From contig NZ_BOOQ01000031.1 of assembly GCF_016863315.1 (NCBI RefSeq), positions 124,001-188,000 of the forward strand: a DNA stretch of 64,000 bases. The letters run 5' to 3'. The notes under the pieces were generated by a model, which saw only the letters and a list, made by a program, of their open reading frames with translations, did no database searches and was not told where the DNA came from. The first letter of the stretch is position 1, and every line of letters starts with the position of its first letter. Source of the stretch: Planotetraspora silvatica (GTDB lineage Bacteria; Actinomycetota; Actinomycetes; Streptosporangiales; Streptosporangiaceae). The position numbers and the translations under genes were made by a program. Positions 25,434 through 33,684 of this stretch are shown one piece after another.

Positions 25434-27549
25434 GCCGCAGGACGTTGGCGATGATCCGGGCTCCGGCGCCACCCTGCGTGGTGAGGATCGACTCGGGGTG
25501 GAACTGCACCCCGAAACGCCGGTTCTCCACGTCCTCGATCGCCATCGCCGCGCCGTCCTCGGTGGACGCGGTGACCGTGAAACCGCGCACGCCGGGCTCC
25601 TTGGCGTGCACCGAGTGGTAGCGGGCCGCGACGAACTCCTCCGGCAGACCCTCCAGCAGCGCGCTCGGGCCCTCGCGGCGGACGTGCCCGCGCTTGCCGT
25701 GTTCGGGGTACGGCAGGAGCTCCAGCGTGCCGCCCGCGTGCTCGACCATCGCCTGGAGGCCCAGGCAGACACCGAAGACCGGCAGGCCCTTGGCGTACAC
25801 CGCCTCGACCAGGGCGGAGGCGCCGAAGTCGGACGGCCAGCCGGGGCCGGGCGAGAGCACGACCAGAGTGGGCGCGATCTCCTCGATCGTCTCCGGCGGG
25901 AAGCCGTGCCGCAGCGTCACGACGGAGGCCCCCTGCTGGCGGAAGTAGTCGGCCAGGGTGTTGACGAACGAGTCCTCATAGTCGACCAGGAGGACCTTGT
26001 GGCCCTCGCCCGGCAGGTCGGCCGTCCGCTCCCGCACGGTCTCCGCCCGCTCACGCCCGACGGCGGCAAGCGCCGCGAGCAGGGCACTGGCCTTGAGCTC
26101 GGTCTCCCGCTCCTCTGCTTCGGGGTCGGAGTCGTACAGCAGCGTCGCCCCCGCCCGGACCGCGGCGACCCCGTCGCGGATCTGGGCCGTCCGCAAGGTG
26201 AGGCCGGTGTTCATGGAGCCGTCGAAGCCGATGAAGCCGACGGCTCCGCCGTACCAGCGGCGGGTGGTCTCCTCGTGGTCCTCGATGAACTGCATGGCCC
26301 ACGTCTTCGGGGCCCCCGTGACGGTGACGGCCCACATGTGCGTGAGGAACGCGTCGAGGGCGTCGAACTCGGGGCGCAGCCGGCCCTCGATGTGGTCGAC
26401 GGTGTGGATCAGCCGGGAGTACATCTCGATCTGCCGCCGGCCGATGACCTTCACGCTGCCGGGGACGCAGATGCGCGACTTGTCGTTGCGGTCCACGTCG
26501 GTGCACATGGTCAGCTCGGACTCCTCCTTCACGCTGGACAGGAGGGTCCTGATGGCCTCGGCGTCCTCGACGGGGTCGGCGCCCCTGGCGATCGTGCCGG
26601 AGATCGGGCACGTCTCGACCCGGTCTCCGGTCACCCGGACGTACATCTCGGGGGACGCGCCGACCATGTGCTCGCCGTCGCCGAGGTTGAGCAGGAACTC
26701 GTACGGCGCCGGGTTGCTGGTGCGAAGGGACCGGTAGAAGGCGGAAGGATCGGTGCAGGAGGAGTGGAAGACCTGGCCGGGGACCACCTCGAACAGGTCG
26801 CCGCGCTTGAACTTCTCCTTGGCCGTGGCGACGATCTCGGCGTACGTCCCCTTTTCCGGATTTTTCGGTATTTCGGTGGGGATGGTGAGCGGGAAGCTGT
26901 CGCCTGACCGTTCCAGTCCCTTGGTGGAGACGCCGTCGACGGTGAAGTCGTAGGTGTACTCCATGCTCGTCTCACGGACCCGGTCGATCACTACCAGCCG
27001 GTCGGGCAGGTGGAGCACGAGGTCACGCTGGTTCGCCGGGCGGCTGAGCCGGTAGCGAATCGGCTCGAACTGGAATGCCAGGTCGTAGCCGAACGCGCCG
27101 TAGAGCCCCAGGTGCGGGTCGTCGCCCTGGAAGGCGGCGATCACCTCGCGGATCGCGGTGAAGACCGTCGGCCGCCGGCTGCGGAACTCCTCGGGCAGCA
27201 GGTCCTCCGACTCGGCCACGTGGACCTCGACGTGACCCGCGTCCGGCTCCGACACCGGCTTGCCCGCGGCGAGCAGGCAGGAGGCGATGACGGGCAGGAC
27301 GACGCGGCCGCGCTCGTTGAGGGCGCGGGCCGAGATGCGCCGCCCCCTCGCCACGATCTCCACGCAGGGATCCACGTAGCCGAAGGCCCAGCGGCTGTAG
27401 CGGCCCGGATAGTCCATGCCGGAGGAGAACGCCCCGCCACGGCGCTCCCCCAGGGCCGTCACGATCTCTTCGAGGGCCTCCTCGGACACCTCGCGCACGC
27501 CGCGCTCGACCCCGATGCCCCCTGCGGTGGTATATCCGCTGGTCTCCAC
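25423..27549 (-). CDS. trpE: anthranilate synthase, fused TrpE-TrpG
   Basis: A 708-residue fusion that converts chorismate and glutamine to anthranilate, the first step of tryptophan synthesis. Residues 1-500 are the chorismate-using component (YGAFGYDLAFQFEPI, then GDLFEVVPGQVFH, ISGTIARGADP, LTMCTDVDRNDKSRI and TVTGAPKTWAMQFIEDHE). Residues 515-708 are the glutaminase domain with GVCLGLQAMVEHAGG (nucleophile Cys) and QFHPESILT. The fused form is known from rhizobia and some actinomycetes. The start is GTG, after AAAGGGGCGAGACA. A trp attenuator precedes it, so expression depends on charged tRNA-Trp. No other trp genes are in this window. Confidence 0.95.
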   Translation of the reverse strand: METSGYTTAGGIGVERGVREVSEEALEEIVTALGERRGGAFSSGMDYPGRYSRWAFGYVDPCVEIVARGRRISARALNERGRVVLPVIASCLLAAGKPVSEPDAGHVEVHVAESEDLLPEEFRSRRPTVFTAIREVIAAFQGDDPHLGLYGAFGYDLAFQFEPIRYRLSRPANQRDLVLHLPDRLVVIDRVRETSMEYTYDFTVDGVSTKGLERSGDSFPLTIPTEIPKNPEKGTYAEIVATAKEKFKRGDLFEVVPGQVFHSSCTDPSAFYRSLRTSNPAPYEFLLNLGDGEHMVGASPEMYVRVTGDRVETCPISGTIARGADPVEDAEAIRTLLSSVKEESELTMCTDVDRNDKSRICVPGSVKVIGRRQIEMYSRLIHTVDHIEGRLRPEFDALDAFLTHMWAVTVTGAPKTWAMQFIEDHEETTRRWYGGAVGFIGFDGSMNTGLTLRTAQIRDGVAAVRAGATLLYDSDPEAEERETELKASALLAALAAVGRERAETVRERTADLPGEGHKVLLVDYEDSFVNTLADYFRQQGASVVTLRHGFPPETIEEIAPTLVVLSPGPGWPSDFGASALVEAVYAKGLPVFGVCLGLQAMVEHAGGTLELLPYPEHGKRGHVRREGPSALLEGLPEEFVAARYHSVHAKEPGVRGFTVTASTEDGAAMAIEDVENRRFGVQFHPESILTTQGGAGARIIANVLRLAR

Positions 27550-27592
27550 TGTCTCGCCCCTTTAAGTCGTATGCCCCGGGGGCGGACACACA

Positions 27593-27617
27593 TAAAAGGC
27601 CGCCTCTCGGGGCGGCC
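27593..27617 (-). terminator. trp attenuator terminator
   Basis: On the minus strand, GGCCGCC and GGCGGCC form a 7-bp stem around a 6-nt loop, followed by TTTTA: an intrinsic terminator 44 bp before the trpE-trpG start codon. Its 5' arm can also pair with the GGCGGC at 27644-27649, giving an alternative antiterminator. Confidence 0.85.
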
Positions 27618-27651
27618 AGTCGATCTGCTCATAACGAACCCGCGCCGCCTG

Positions 27652-27690
27652 CTAGCGGCGCCACCACTGAAGGGCTTCGGAAGTTCGCAT
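27652..27690 (-). CDS. trp leader peptide MRTSEALQWWRR
   Basis: A 12-codon ORF starting ATG at 27690 and ending TAG at 27652-27654, with two adjacent UGG codons at positions 9 and 10. It lies about 100 bp before the fused anthranilate synthase gene and is followed by the attenuator stems. No strong ribosome binding site is seen upstream (CCCTTACGAC), which is the weak point. The Trp-Trp pair, stop position and stem overlap are what a ribosome-mediated attenuator requires. Confidence 0.85.
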   Translation of the reverse strand: MRTSEALQWWRR

Positions 27691-27823
27691 GTCGTAAGGG
27701 TAGCGGCGCGCGTCGTGATCAGGCAACGCCACAATACGATCATGAAATCGGACAAACAGTACGATAGGCCCCAAGAAGGCACAGAGTATTGATATTCTGT
27801 TACCAAGAGGTTAAGGAGGCGGC

Positions 27824-29473
27824 GTGGCTTACCTGCCTGTTCCCCGGCTACCCGTCCCACGGCTGCCGGTTCTTCCCCGGCCACCCGGCGTACCCGCTCG
27901 CCGCGTGCGGGTGCTGCGTGACATCCCCGTCTGCATGCCGGACGGCGTGGCGTTGCTGACCGACCACTACATCCCCGTCGGCGCCCACCAGCCTCCGACC
28001 ATCCTGATCCGCACACCGTACGGCCGGGCCGGGGTCTTCGGCTGGCTGTACGGCTGGACGTTCGCGCGGCACGGTTTCCAGGTGATCATTCAGAGCTGCC
28101 GCGGCGGCTTCGGCTCCGGCGGCCTGCTCGACCCCCTGGGCGACGAGCGCGAGGACGGGCTCGCGACCGTCGGCTGGATGCGGGCCCAGCCGTGGTACGG
28201 CGGCAGCTTCGCCATGCACGGCCCCTCCTACCTCGGCTACAACCAGTGGGCGATCGCCTCGGAGACGCCCGATCTCGCGGCCATGGCGACCCAGGTCACC
28301 GCGTCGAACTTCCGGGACGCGGCCTACGTCGGCGGAGCGTTCGCGCTGGAGTCCACGCTCATCTGGACCACGCTGACCACCCAGATGGAGGGCCGCCTGG
28401 GCGGCATGGCGGCGCTGACCGCCCCGTGGCGGACGCGGCGCGCCGTCCTGTCGGGCCGCCCGCTTTCGGAACTCGACCTCGCGTCGGCGGGCCGGCCGAT
28501 GCCGTTCTTCCAGGACCTGCTGGCCAACCACTCCGACCCGGCCTCGCCGTACTGGAGGAAGAGGGACTTCTCGGCCACCGTGGGCGAAGTGACGGCCGAG
28601 GTCACGATGACCGGCGGCTGGTACGACGTCTTCCTGCCGTGGCAGCTCAAGGACTACGCGGCGATGCGGGCGGCCGGGCGGCAGCCGTACCTCACGATCG
28701 GGCCGTGGTACCACGCCGACATCCGGCACGGGAGGGCGTCGAACATCGACGCGCTCGCCTGGTTCCGCGCCCACCTCATGGGTGACACCTCCGGGCTGCG
28801 GGCGTCCCCCGTCCGGCTCTACGTGACCGGCGCGAACGAATGGCGGGACTTCCCCGACTGGCCGGTGGCGGGCACGCGGCCGGCCCGGTGGCACCTCCAG
28901 CCCGGTTTGGCTCTGTCGCGGGACAACCCGCGCGAATCCCCGCCCGACGCGTACCGGTACGACCCGGCCAACCCCACGCCGGTCATCGGCGGCCCCGTGC
29001 TCATCGGCAACTCCGAGCCGCGCGACAACCGGAGGCTGGAGTCCCGGAAGGACGTGCTCGTCTACACGTCGCACGTGCTGGCCGAGGACACCGACGTGAT
29101 CGGGCCGGTGACGGCCGAGTTGTACGTGCGGTCGAGCCGGGAGCACACCGACATGGTGGTGCGGATCTGCGACGTGCACCCCGACGGGTCGTCGATGAAC
29201 GTGTGCGAGGGGGTCAGGCGGCTGACGCCCTCGATCCCCGCAGACGGGGACGGCGTACGCCGGGTGGAGGTCGACCTGTGGCCCATCGGTCACCGGTTCC
29301 GCCGCGGCCACCGGATCCGCGTGCATGTGGCGAGCGGGGCCTACCCGCGGATCGCCCGCAATCCGGGGACCGGCGACCCGCTGCCCTTCGGCGCCACCAT
29401 GTACCCCTCCGACCAGGAGATCCTGCACTCCCCCGCCCACCCCAGCGCCGTGATCCTCCCCCACCTCCCTTAA
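27824..29473 (+). CDS. CocE/NonD family alpha/beta hydrolase (X-Pro dipeptidyl-peptidase type)
   Basis: A 549-residue serine hydrolase. Residues 30-290 are the catalytic alpha/beta domain with IPVCMPDGVALLTDHYIP, then QSCRGGFGSGG (oxyanion tyrosine region) and the nucleophile elbow HGPSYLGYNQW (about S135). Residues 320-545 are the jelly-roll domain (LVYTSHVLAEDTDVIGPVTA and HRFRRGHRIRVHVASGAYPR). It likely acts on esters, amides or acyl groups; cocaine esterase and glutaryl acylases share this layout. The N terminus has a proline-rich repeat, LPVPRLPVPRLPV. The GTG start has AAGGAGG five bases upstream. It is divergent from the trp attenuator. Confidence 0.9.
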   Translation: MAYLPVPRLPVPRLPVLPRPPGVPARRVRVLRDIPVCMPDGVALLTDHYIPVGAHQPPTILIRTPYGRAGVFGWLYGWTFARHGFQVIIQSCRGGFGSGGLLDPLGDEREDGLATVGWMRAQPWYGGSFAMHGPSYLGYNQWAIASETPDLAAMATQVTASNFRDAAYVGGAFALESTLIWTTLTTQMEGRLGGMAALTAPWRTRRAVLSGRPLSELDLASAGRPMPFFQDLLANHSDPASPYWRKRDFSATVGEVTAEVTMTGGWYDVFLPWQLKDYAAMRAAGRQPYLTIGPWYHADIRHGRASNIDALAWFRAHLMGDTSGLRASPVRLYVTGANEWRDFPDWPVAGTRPARWHLQPGLALSRDNPRESPPDAYRYDPANPTPVIGGPVLIGNSEPRDNRRLESRKDVLVYTSHVLAEDTDVIGPVTAELYVRSSREHTDMVVRICDVHPDGSSMNVCEGVRRLTPSIPADGDGVRRVEVDLWPIGHRFRRGHRIRVHVASGAYPRIARNPGTGDPLPFGATMYPSDQEILHSPAHPSAVILPHLP

Positions 29474-29508
29474 CCCCGGCCCTTAAACCCCGGCCCTTAA
29501 ACCCCGGC
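29468..29508. repeat. tandem 14-bp direct repeat at the array boundary
   Basis: CCTTAACCCCGGC is followed by two exact copies of CCTTAAACCCCGGC. The first copy contains the TAA stop codon of the CocE-type hydrolase gene and the last abuts the first unit of the 53-bp array at 29509. Its origin may be replication slippage, or duplication when the array was inserted. Confidence 0.85.
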
Positions 29509-30126
29509 GTGATCATGCAGGGGTTCGGAGATGTGCCCGCCGACCTGCCCGCTCTCTTGCCGTGATCATGCAGGGGTTCGGAGATGTGCCCGCCGACCTG
29601 CCCGCTCTCTTGCCGTGATCATGCACAAGTTCGGGGGCTGCGGGCGCGACCTGCGCGTCTCCCCGGCGTGATCATGCACAGGTTCGGCGGCGTGGACCCT
29701 GAGCTGCGTGAACGCCGACCGTGATCATGCGCAGATTCGTGATCGTACGGTCCGACCTGCGAATTCTCGGTTGGCGATCATGCACAACCCGCAAGAGCTC
29801 CGACGTGCGGATTCGCCGTACACGACACACCCGGCGAGCCAGCACATCCCTGACAGCCATGAGCAAACGGGCATGCGACAGAATTCGAGTACGACGGTCG
29901 CGAGTGCATGATCACGGTCGGCGTTCGCGCAGCTCAGGGTCCACGCCGCCGAACTTGTGCATGATCACGGTCAGCGTTCACGCAGCTCAGGGCCTTGCCG
30001 CCGAACCTGTGCATGATCACGCCGGGGGGATGCGCAGGTCGCGCCCGCAGCCCCCGAACTTGTGCATGATCACGGCGGGAGAACGGGCAGGTCATGGCAG
30101 GCGTTCACGAACCTGTGCATGATCAC
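29509..30126. repeat. palindromic array of 53-bp-period repeats, locus 1
   Basis: The unit begins GTGATCATGCACAGGTTCGG and carries GACCTGC about 30 bases in. Forward units start at 29509, 29562, 29615, 29668, 29721 and 29774, each exactly 53 bp apart. Reverse-orientation units (CATGATCAC first) lie at 29907, 29960, 30012, 30065 and 30118, spaced 53, 52, 53 and 53. Forward units 3 and 4 are near-perfect reverse complements of the reverse units at 30012-30073 and 29907-29968, in mirrored order, so the locus is one long inverted repeat around 29783-29906. The first two forward units are identical. It is not CRISPR: the segments between the conserved heads are related to each other. Confidence 0.9.
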
Positions 30127-30253
30127 GGCGGGGGGTTTGGAAAGGGGGTAAGGGTCGCTCGTCGCGGCAACACGACCGTTTGGCGATCAGTGATCCCTCC
30201 CCTTCACCGCGGACTTTACGCTGCGGAGCAGTCCGTGTCCGAAGGAGCGTGCG

Positions 30254-30457
30254 ATGACCACACCCCGCACTGATCGCAGTCCATGGAACTGGTTGCTCCT
30301 GCTGCCGATCGCCATTCCCCTGATACCGGCCCTGTTCAACGCGGTTGAACCGCGATTGTTCGGCATCCCGCTGTTCTACTGGCTGCAACTCGGCTTCGTC
30401 CTCGTCAGCGTCGCGGCGACCCTGGTCGTCTATCACATGACGCGGAGGGCCCGATGA
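30254..30457 (+). CDS. DUF3311 small membrane protein, symporter partner
   Basis: A 67-residue protein with two hydrophobic helices (WNWLLLLPIAIPLIPALF and LFYWLQLGFVLVSVAATLVV). It matches the DUF3311 type that commonly precedes sodium:solute symporters and may be an accessory subunit. The start has AAGGAG at seven bases. Its end overlaps the symporter start by 4 bp (ATGA). Confidence 0.88.
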   Translation: MTTPRTDRSPWNWLLLLPIAIPLIPALFNAVEPRLFGIPLFYWLQLGFVLVSVAATLVVYHMTRRAR

Positions 30458-32040
30458 CCACCGAGATCGTCATCTTCGCCGTCCTCTTCCTGATCGTCAG
30501 CGGCATGGGCTTCGTGGCCTCCCGCTGGCGGCGGCCCGACGACATCGCCAGCCTGAACGAATGGGGGCTCGGCGGCCGCAACTTCGGTTCGTGGATCACG
30601 TGGTTCCTCGTGGGCGGCGACCTCTACACGGCCTACACGTTCGTGGCGGTGCCCGCCCTGCTGTTCGGGGCCGGCGCGACGGGCTTCTTCGCCGTGCCGT
30701 ACACGGTGATCGTCTATCCCCTGGTCATGATCGTGCTGATCCGGCTCTGGTCGGTGTCGCACGTGCACGGGCTCGTCACCCCAGCCGACTTCGTGCGGGC
30801 GAGGTTCGGATCGCCGACCCTGGCCCTTCTCGTCGCCATCACCGGCATCGTCGCGACCATGCCGTACATCGCGCTCCAGCTCGTCGGCATCGAGGCGGTC
30901 CTCAAGACGATGGGGGTGACCGGTGATCTGCCGCTCATCATCGCCTTCGCGATCCTGGCCGCCTACACCTACCAGTCCGGGCTGCGCGCCCCCGCGCTGA
31001 TCGCCTTCGTCAAGGACGCGCTCATCTACGTGGTGATCCTCGTGGCGGTCATCTACATCCCGACGCAGCTGGGCGGCTGGGGATCGATCTTCGACGCGGC
31101 CCAGGCCAAGTTCGACAAAACCCCCGCGGCCACCGACGGCATCCTGCTCAACGCCAACAACCAGCTCCAGTACGTCACGCTCGCGCTGGGTTCGGCGCTG
31201 GCGCTGTTCCTCTACCCCCACAGCGTCACGGGCGTCCTGGCCTCCAAGAACCGCGACGTGATCAAACGCAACATGTCCGCGCTGCCCGCCTACAGCGTGC
31301 TGCTGGGCCTGATCGCGCTGCTCGGCTACATGGCCATCGCCGCGGGGGTGACGCCCATCGGCACCGACGTGAACACGGTCGTGCCGCAGCTGTTCGACAA
31401 GATGTTCCCCGACTGGTTCGCCGGGGTGGCGTTCGCCGCGGTCGGCATCGGTGCGCTCGTACCCGCCGCGATCATGTCGATCGCCGCCGCCAACCTGTTC
31501 ACGAGGAACATCTACCGGGAGTACATCAACCGGGACGCCACGGACGCGCAGCAGGCGTCGGCCAGCAAGATCGCCTCGCTGGTCGTGAAGGTCGGCGCCG
31601 TGCTGTTCATCCTGCTCATCGATCCGCAGTTCTCGATCGACCTGCAGCTGATCGGCGGCGTCATCATCCTCCAGACGCTTCCGTCCGTCGCCCTCGGGCT
31701 GTTCACCCGCTGGTTCCACCGGGCCGGCCTGATCGCCGGATGGATCGCCGGCATGGGGGCGGGCATGCTGATGCTCTACAACGTCGCCAACCCCGCGACC
31801 CACCACGACCACTTCGGCGGTTCGGCGTTCGCCCTGTCCAAGCTGGGCCTGGACACCAAGATGACGATCTACGCCGGCTTCCTCGCGCTCGCCGTCAACC
31901 TGATCGTCGCGCTGCTCGGCACGGTCATCGCCAAGTCCGCCAAGGTCGTCGACGGTCCCGACGCCACCCGTACGGACGACTACACGGCCGACCAGGGCGA
32001 CCCCCGCGTCCACGACCTGGAGGTCACCAGCTCCACGTGA
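30454..32040 (+). CDS. sodium:solute symporter family protein (monocarboxylate uptake-like)
   Basis: A 528-residue inner-membrane transporter of the SSS family with about 13 hydrophobic segments. Family features include LGGRNFGSWITWFLVGGDLY, then VTPADFVRARFG, GDLPLIIAFAILAAYTYQSG and LFLYPHSVTGVLASKNRD. The pairing with a DUF3311 protein and the overall sequence resemble the MctC/MctP group, which takes up acetate, propionate or pyruvate with sodium or protons; the substrate here is inferred. A strong hairpin follows at 32073. Confidence 0.92.
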   Translation: MTTEIVIFAVLFLIVSGMGFVASRWRRPDDIASLNEWGLGGRNFGSWITWFLVGGDLYTAYTFVAVPALLFGAGATGFFAVPYTVIVYPLVMIVLIRLWSVSHVHGLVTPADFVRARFGSPTLALLVAITGIVATMPYIALQLVGIEAVLKTMGVTGDLPLIIAFAILAAYTYQSGLRAPALIAFVKDALIYVVILVAVIYIPTQLGGWGSIFDAAQAKFDKTPAATDGILLNANNQLQYVTLALGSALALFLYPHSVTGVLASKNRDVIKRNMSALPAYSVLLGLIALLGYMAIAAGVTPIGTDVNTVVPQLFDKMFPDWFAGVAFAAVGIGALVPAAIMSIAAANLFTRNIYREYINRDATDAQQASASKIASLVVKVGAVLFILLIDPQFSIDLQLIGGVIILQTLPSVALGLFTRWFHRAGLIAGWIAGMGAGMLMLYNVANPATHHDHFGGSAFALSKLGLDTKMTIYAGFLALAVNLIVALLGTVIAKSAKVVDGPDATRTDDYTADQGDPRVHDLEVTSST

Positions 32041-32072
32041 GGCCGCATGTGACGGCCGCCTGACATCCGGCG

Positions 32073-32104
32073 CGGCCCGGTGACCTGGACGGGTCACCGG
32101 GCCG
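32073..32104 (+). terminator. hairpin terminator after the symporter operon
   Basis: CGGCCCGGTGACC and GGTCACCGGGCCG form a perfect 13-bp stem with a 6-nt loop, 33 bp beyond the symporter stop and 180 bp before the next same-strand gene. There is no T-tract. Confidence 0.8.
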
Positions 32105-32284
32105 TCCTCGCCCCGGTGGCCTTCGGCACGCCCGGGTGAAGGGCCGCCTGTCCCGGGTCGGCGAGTGACTGTCACATCCTCCGGGGCGAAATCGTCTTCC
32201 CTACTGTGTCCCCGCAAGCTCAAAGTGGCGTAAAAAGGGCACGCACCTAGGGGCAACCGATTCCGGGACCAGGAGAGCATGAGC

Positions 32285-33595
32285 ATGGCTGAACGGCAGA
32301 GAGTGGTCGTCGTCGGAGGCGGTTTCGCGGGCTTCACCGCCGCCAGGACCCTTGCCCGGATCACGCGGGGGACGGCGGAGATCGTCCTGATCAACCCGAC
32401 CGACTACTTCCTCTACCTCCCACTGTTGCCGGAGGTCGCCGCCGGGATCCTCGACCCGCGCAAGGTCGCGATCCCGTTGTCCGGCAACTGCCCGGGCGTA
32501 CGGCACCTGCTCGCCACCGTGAACTCCGTCGACGTGCAGGCCCGGAGGTTGACCTGCACCGACCCGGAGGGAAGCTCCCGGGAGCTCGAGTACGACCGGC
32601 TGGTGCTCGCGGTGGGCAGCGTCAACAAGCTGCTCCCCATCCCGGGGGTGGCCGACCACGCCCACGGGTTCCGCAGCATCGGCGAGGCTCTCTACCTGCG
32701 CGATCACCTCATCCGGCAGATCGAGCTCGCCGACGCCTCCGACGATCCGGAGGAGCGCAGGGCCCGCTGCACGTTCGTCGTCGTCGGCGCCGGATACACC
32801 GGCACCGAGGTCGCGGCCCAGGGCCAGCTGCTCACCCGGGACGCTCGCCGGCACCGGCCGGGCCTGAGCGACCAGCCGCTCCGCTGGATCCTCGCCGACC
32901 TCGCCCCGCGCATCCTGCCCGAGCTCGACGAGCACCTGTCCCGGACGGCGCAGCGGACCCTGCTCAAGCGCGGGATGGAGATCCGCACCGGCACGAGCGT
33001 GTCCGAGGCGACCGCCGAGGGGGTCAAGCTCTCCGACGGCGAGTTCGTGCCGACCCGGTCGCTCATCTGGTGCGTGGGCGTGCGACCGGATCCCTTCGTC
33101 GAGTCACTGGGCCTGCCCACGGAGAAGGGCCGTCTGCTGACGGACGAGTACCTGAACGTCCCCGGCCATCCGGAGATCTTCGCCTGCGGGGACGCCGCGG
33201 CGGTGCCGGACCTCACCAACCCCGGCCAGTACACCGCGATGACCGCCCAGCACGCCTCCCGTCAGGGCAAACGCGTCGCGCACAACGTCGCCGCCTCCCT
33301 CGGCACGGGCAGGCGGGAGCCGTACAAGCACGGCGACCTCGGGTTCGTCGTCGACCTGGGCGGCGTCAAGGCGGCGGCCAACCCGCTGGGCGTGCCGCTG
33401 TCCGGCCTCCCGGCGAAGGCCGTCACCCGGGGGTACCACCTGCTCGCCGTGCCGGGCGGCCGGGCGCGCATCGCCGGCAACTGGCTTCTCGACGCGCTGC
33501 TGCCCCGGCAGACGGTGCAGCTCGACCTGGTGCACGGCCAGGCCGTCCCGCTCGCCGGAACCACTCCGGAACGGCCCGACGAACCCACCGGCTGA
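32285..33595 (+). CDS. type II NADH dehydrogenase (NAD(P)/FAD-dependent oxidoreductase)
   Basis: A 436-residue flavoprotein. The FAD-binding GxGxxG is VVVVGGGFAGFTAART at the start, the NAD-binding motif is FVVVGAGYTGTEVAAQ, and the FAD-ribityl motif is IFACGDAAAV. The C-terminal part (AAANPLGVPLSGLPAKAVTR and YHLLAV) is the membrane-associating region of NDH-2. It would pass electrons from NADH to menaquinone without pumping protons. Two ATGs compete; 32285 is nine bases from GGAG and is preferred to 32279, which is only three away. Confidence 0.92.
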   Translation: MAERQRVVVVGGGFAGFTAARTLARITRGTAEIVLINPTDYFLYLPLLPEVAAGILDPRKVAIPLSGNCPGVRHLLATVNSVDVQARRLTCTDPEGSSRELEYDRLVLAVGSVNKLLPIPGVADHAHGFRSIGEALYLRDHLIRQIELADASDDPEERRARCTFVVVGAGYTGTEVAAQGQLLTRDARRHRPGLSDQPLRWILADLAPRILPELDEHLSRTAQRTLLKRGMEIRTGTSVSEATAEGVKLSDGEFVPTRSLIWCVGVRPDPFVESLGLPTEKGRLLTDEYLNVPGHPEIFACGDAAAVPDLTNPGQYTAMTAQHASRQGKRVAHNVAASLGTGRREPYKHGDLGFVVDLGGVKAAANPLGVPLSGLPAKAVTRGYHLLAVPGGRARIAGNWLLDALLPRQTVQLDLVHGQAVPLAGTTPERPDEPTG

Positions 33596-33684
33596 CCCCT
33601 GTCCTCGCGTAAACGATCGACGGCGCGCCGACTCCGGTAGTGTGCGCGACGCGGACGTTCCACCCAGGCGAGGAGGTGGCGAAA

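Larger units (their letters stand above)
27593..27690 (-). promoter_or_regulatory. trp transcription attenuator
   Basis: Three mutually exclusive RNA stems can be drawn on the minus strand. The 1:2 stem pairs GCGCCGC (27661-27655) with GCGGCGC (27648-27642), overlapping the end of the leader ORF. The 2:3 antiterminator pairs GGCGGC (27649-27644) with GCCGCC (27616-27611). The 3:4 terminator is 27617-27598 followed by U residues. A ribosome stalled at the two Trp codons (27666-27661) would cover arm 1 and favour antitermination. Confidence 0.85.

Noticed and set aside
29708-30122. Two overlapping plus-strand ORFs of 67 and 133 residues inside array 1
   Set aside because: They arise from the repeat sequence itself, lack ribosome binding sites and change frame between units.
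29509-30126. CRISPR array (conserved 20-bp heads at constant spacing)
   Set aside because: Inter-head segments are related, the array reverses orientation halfway in mirrored order, and no cas genes are present.
30433-32394. 653-residue ORF antisense to the symporter
   Set aside because: The symporter frame has clear membrane helices and family motifs; the antisense is an acidic His/Asp-rich shadow.
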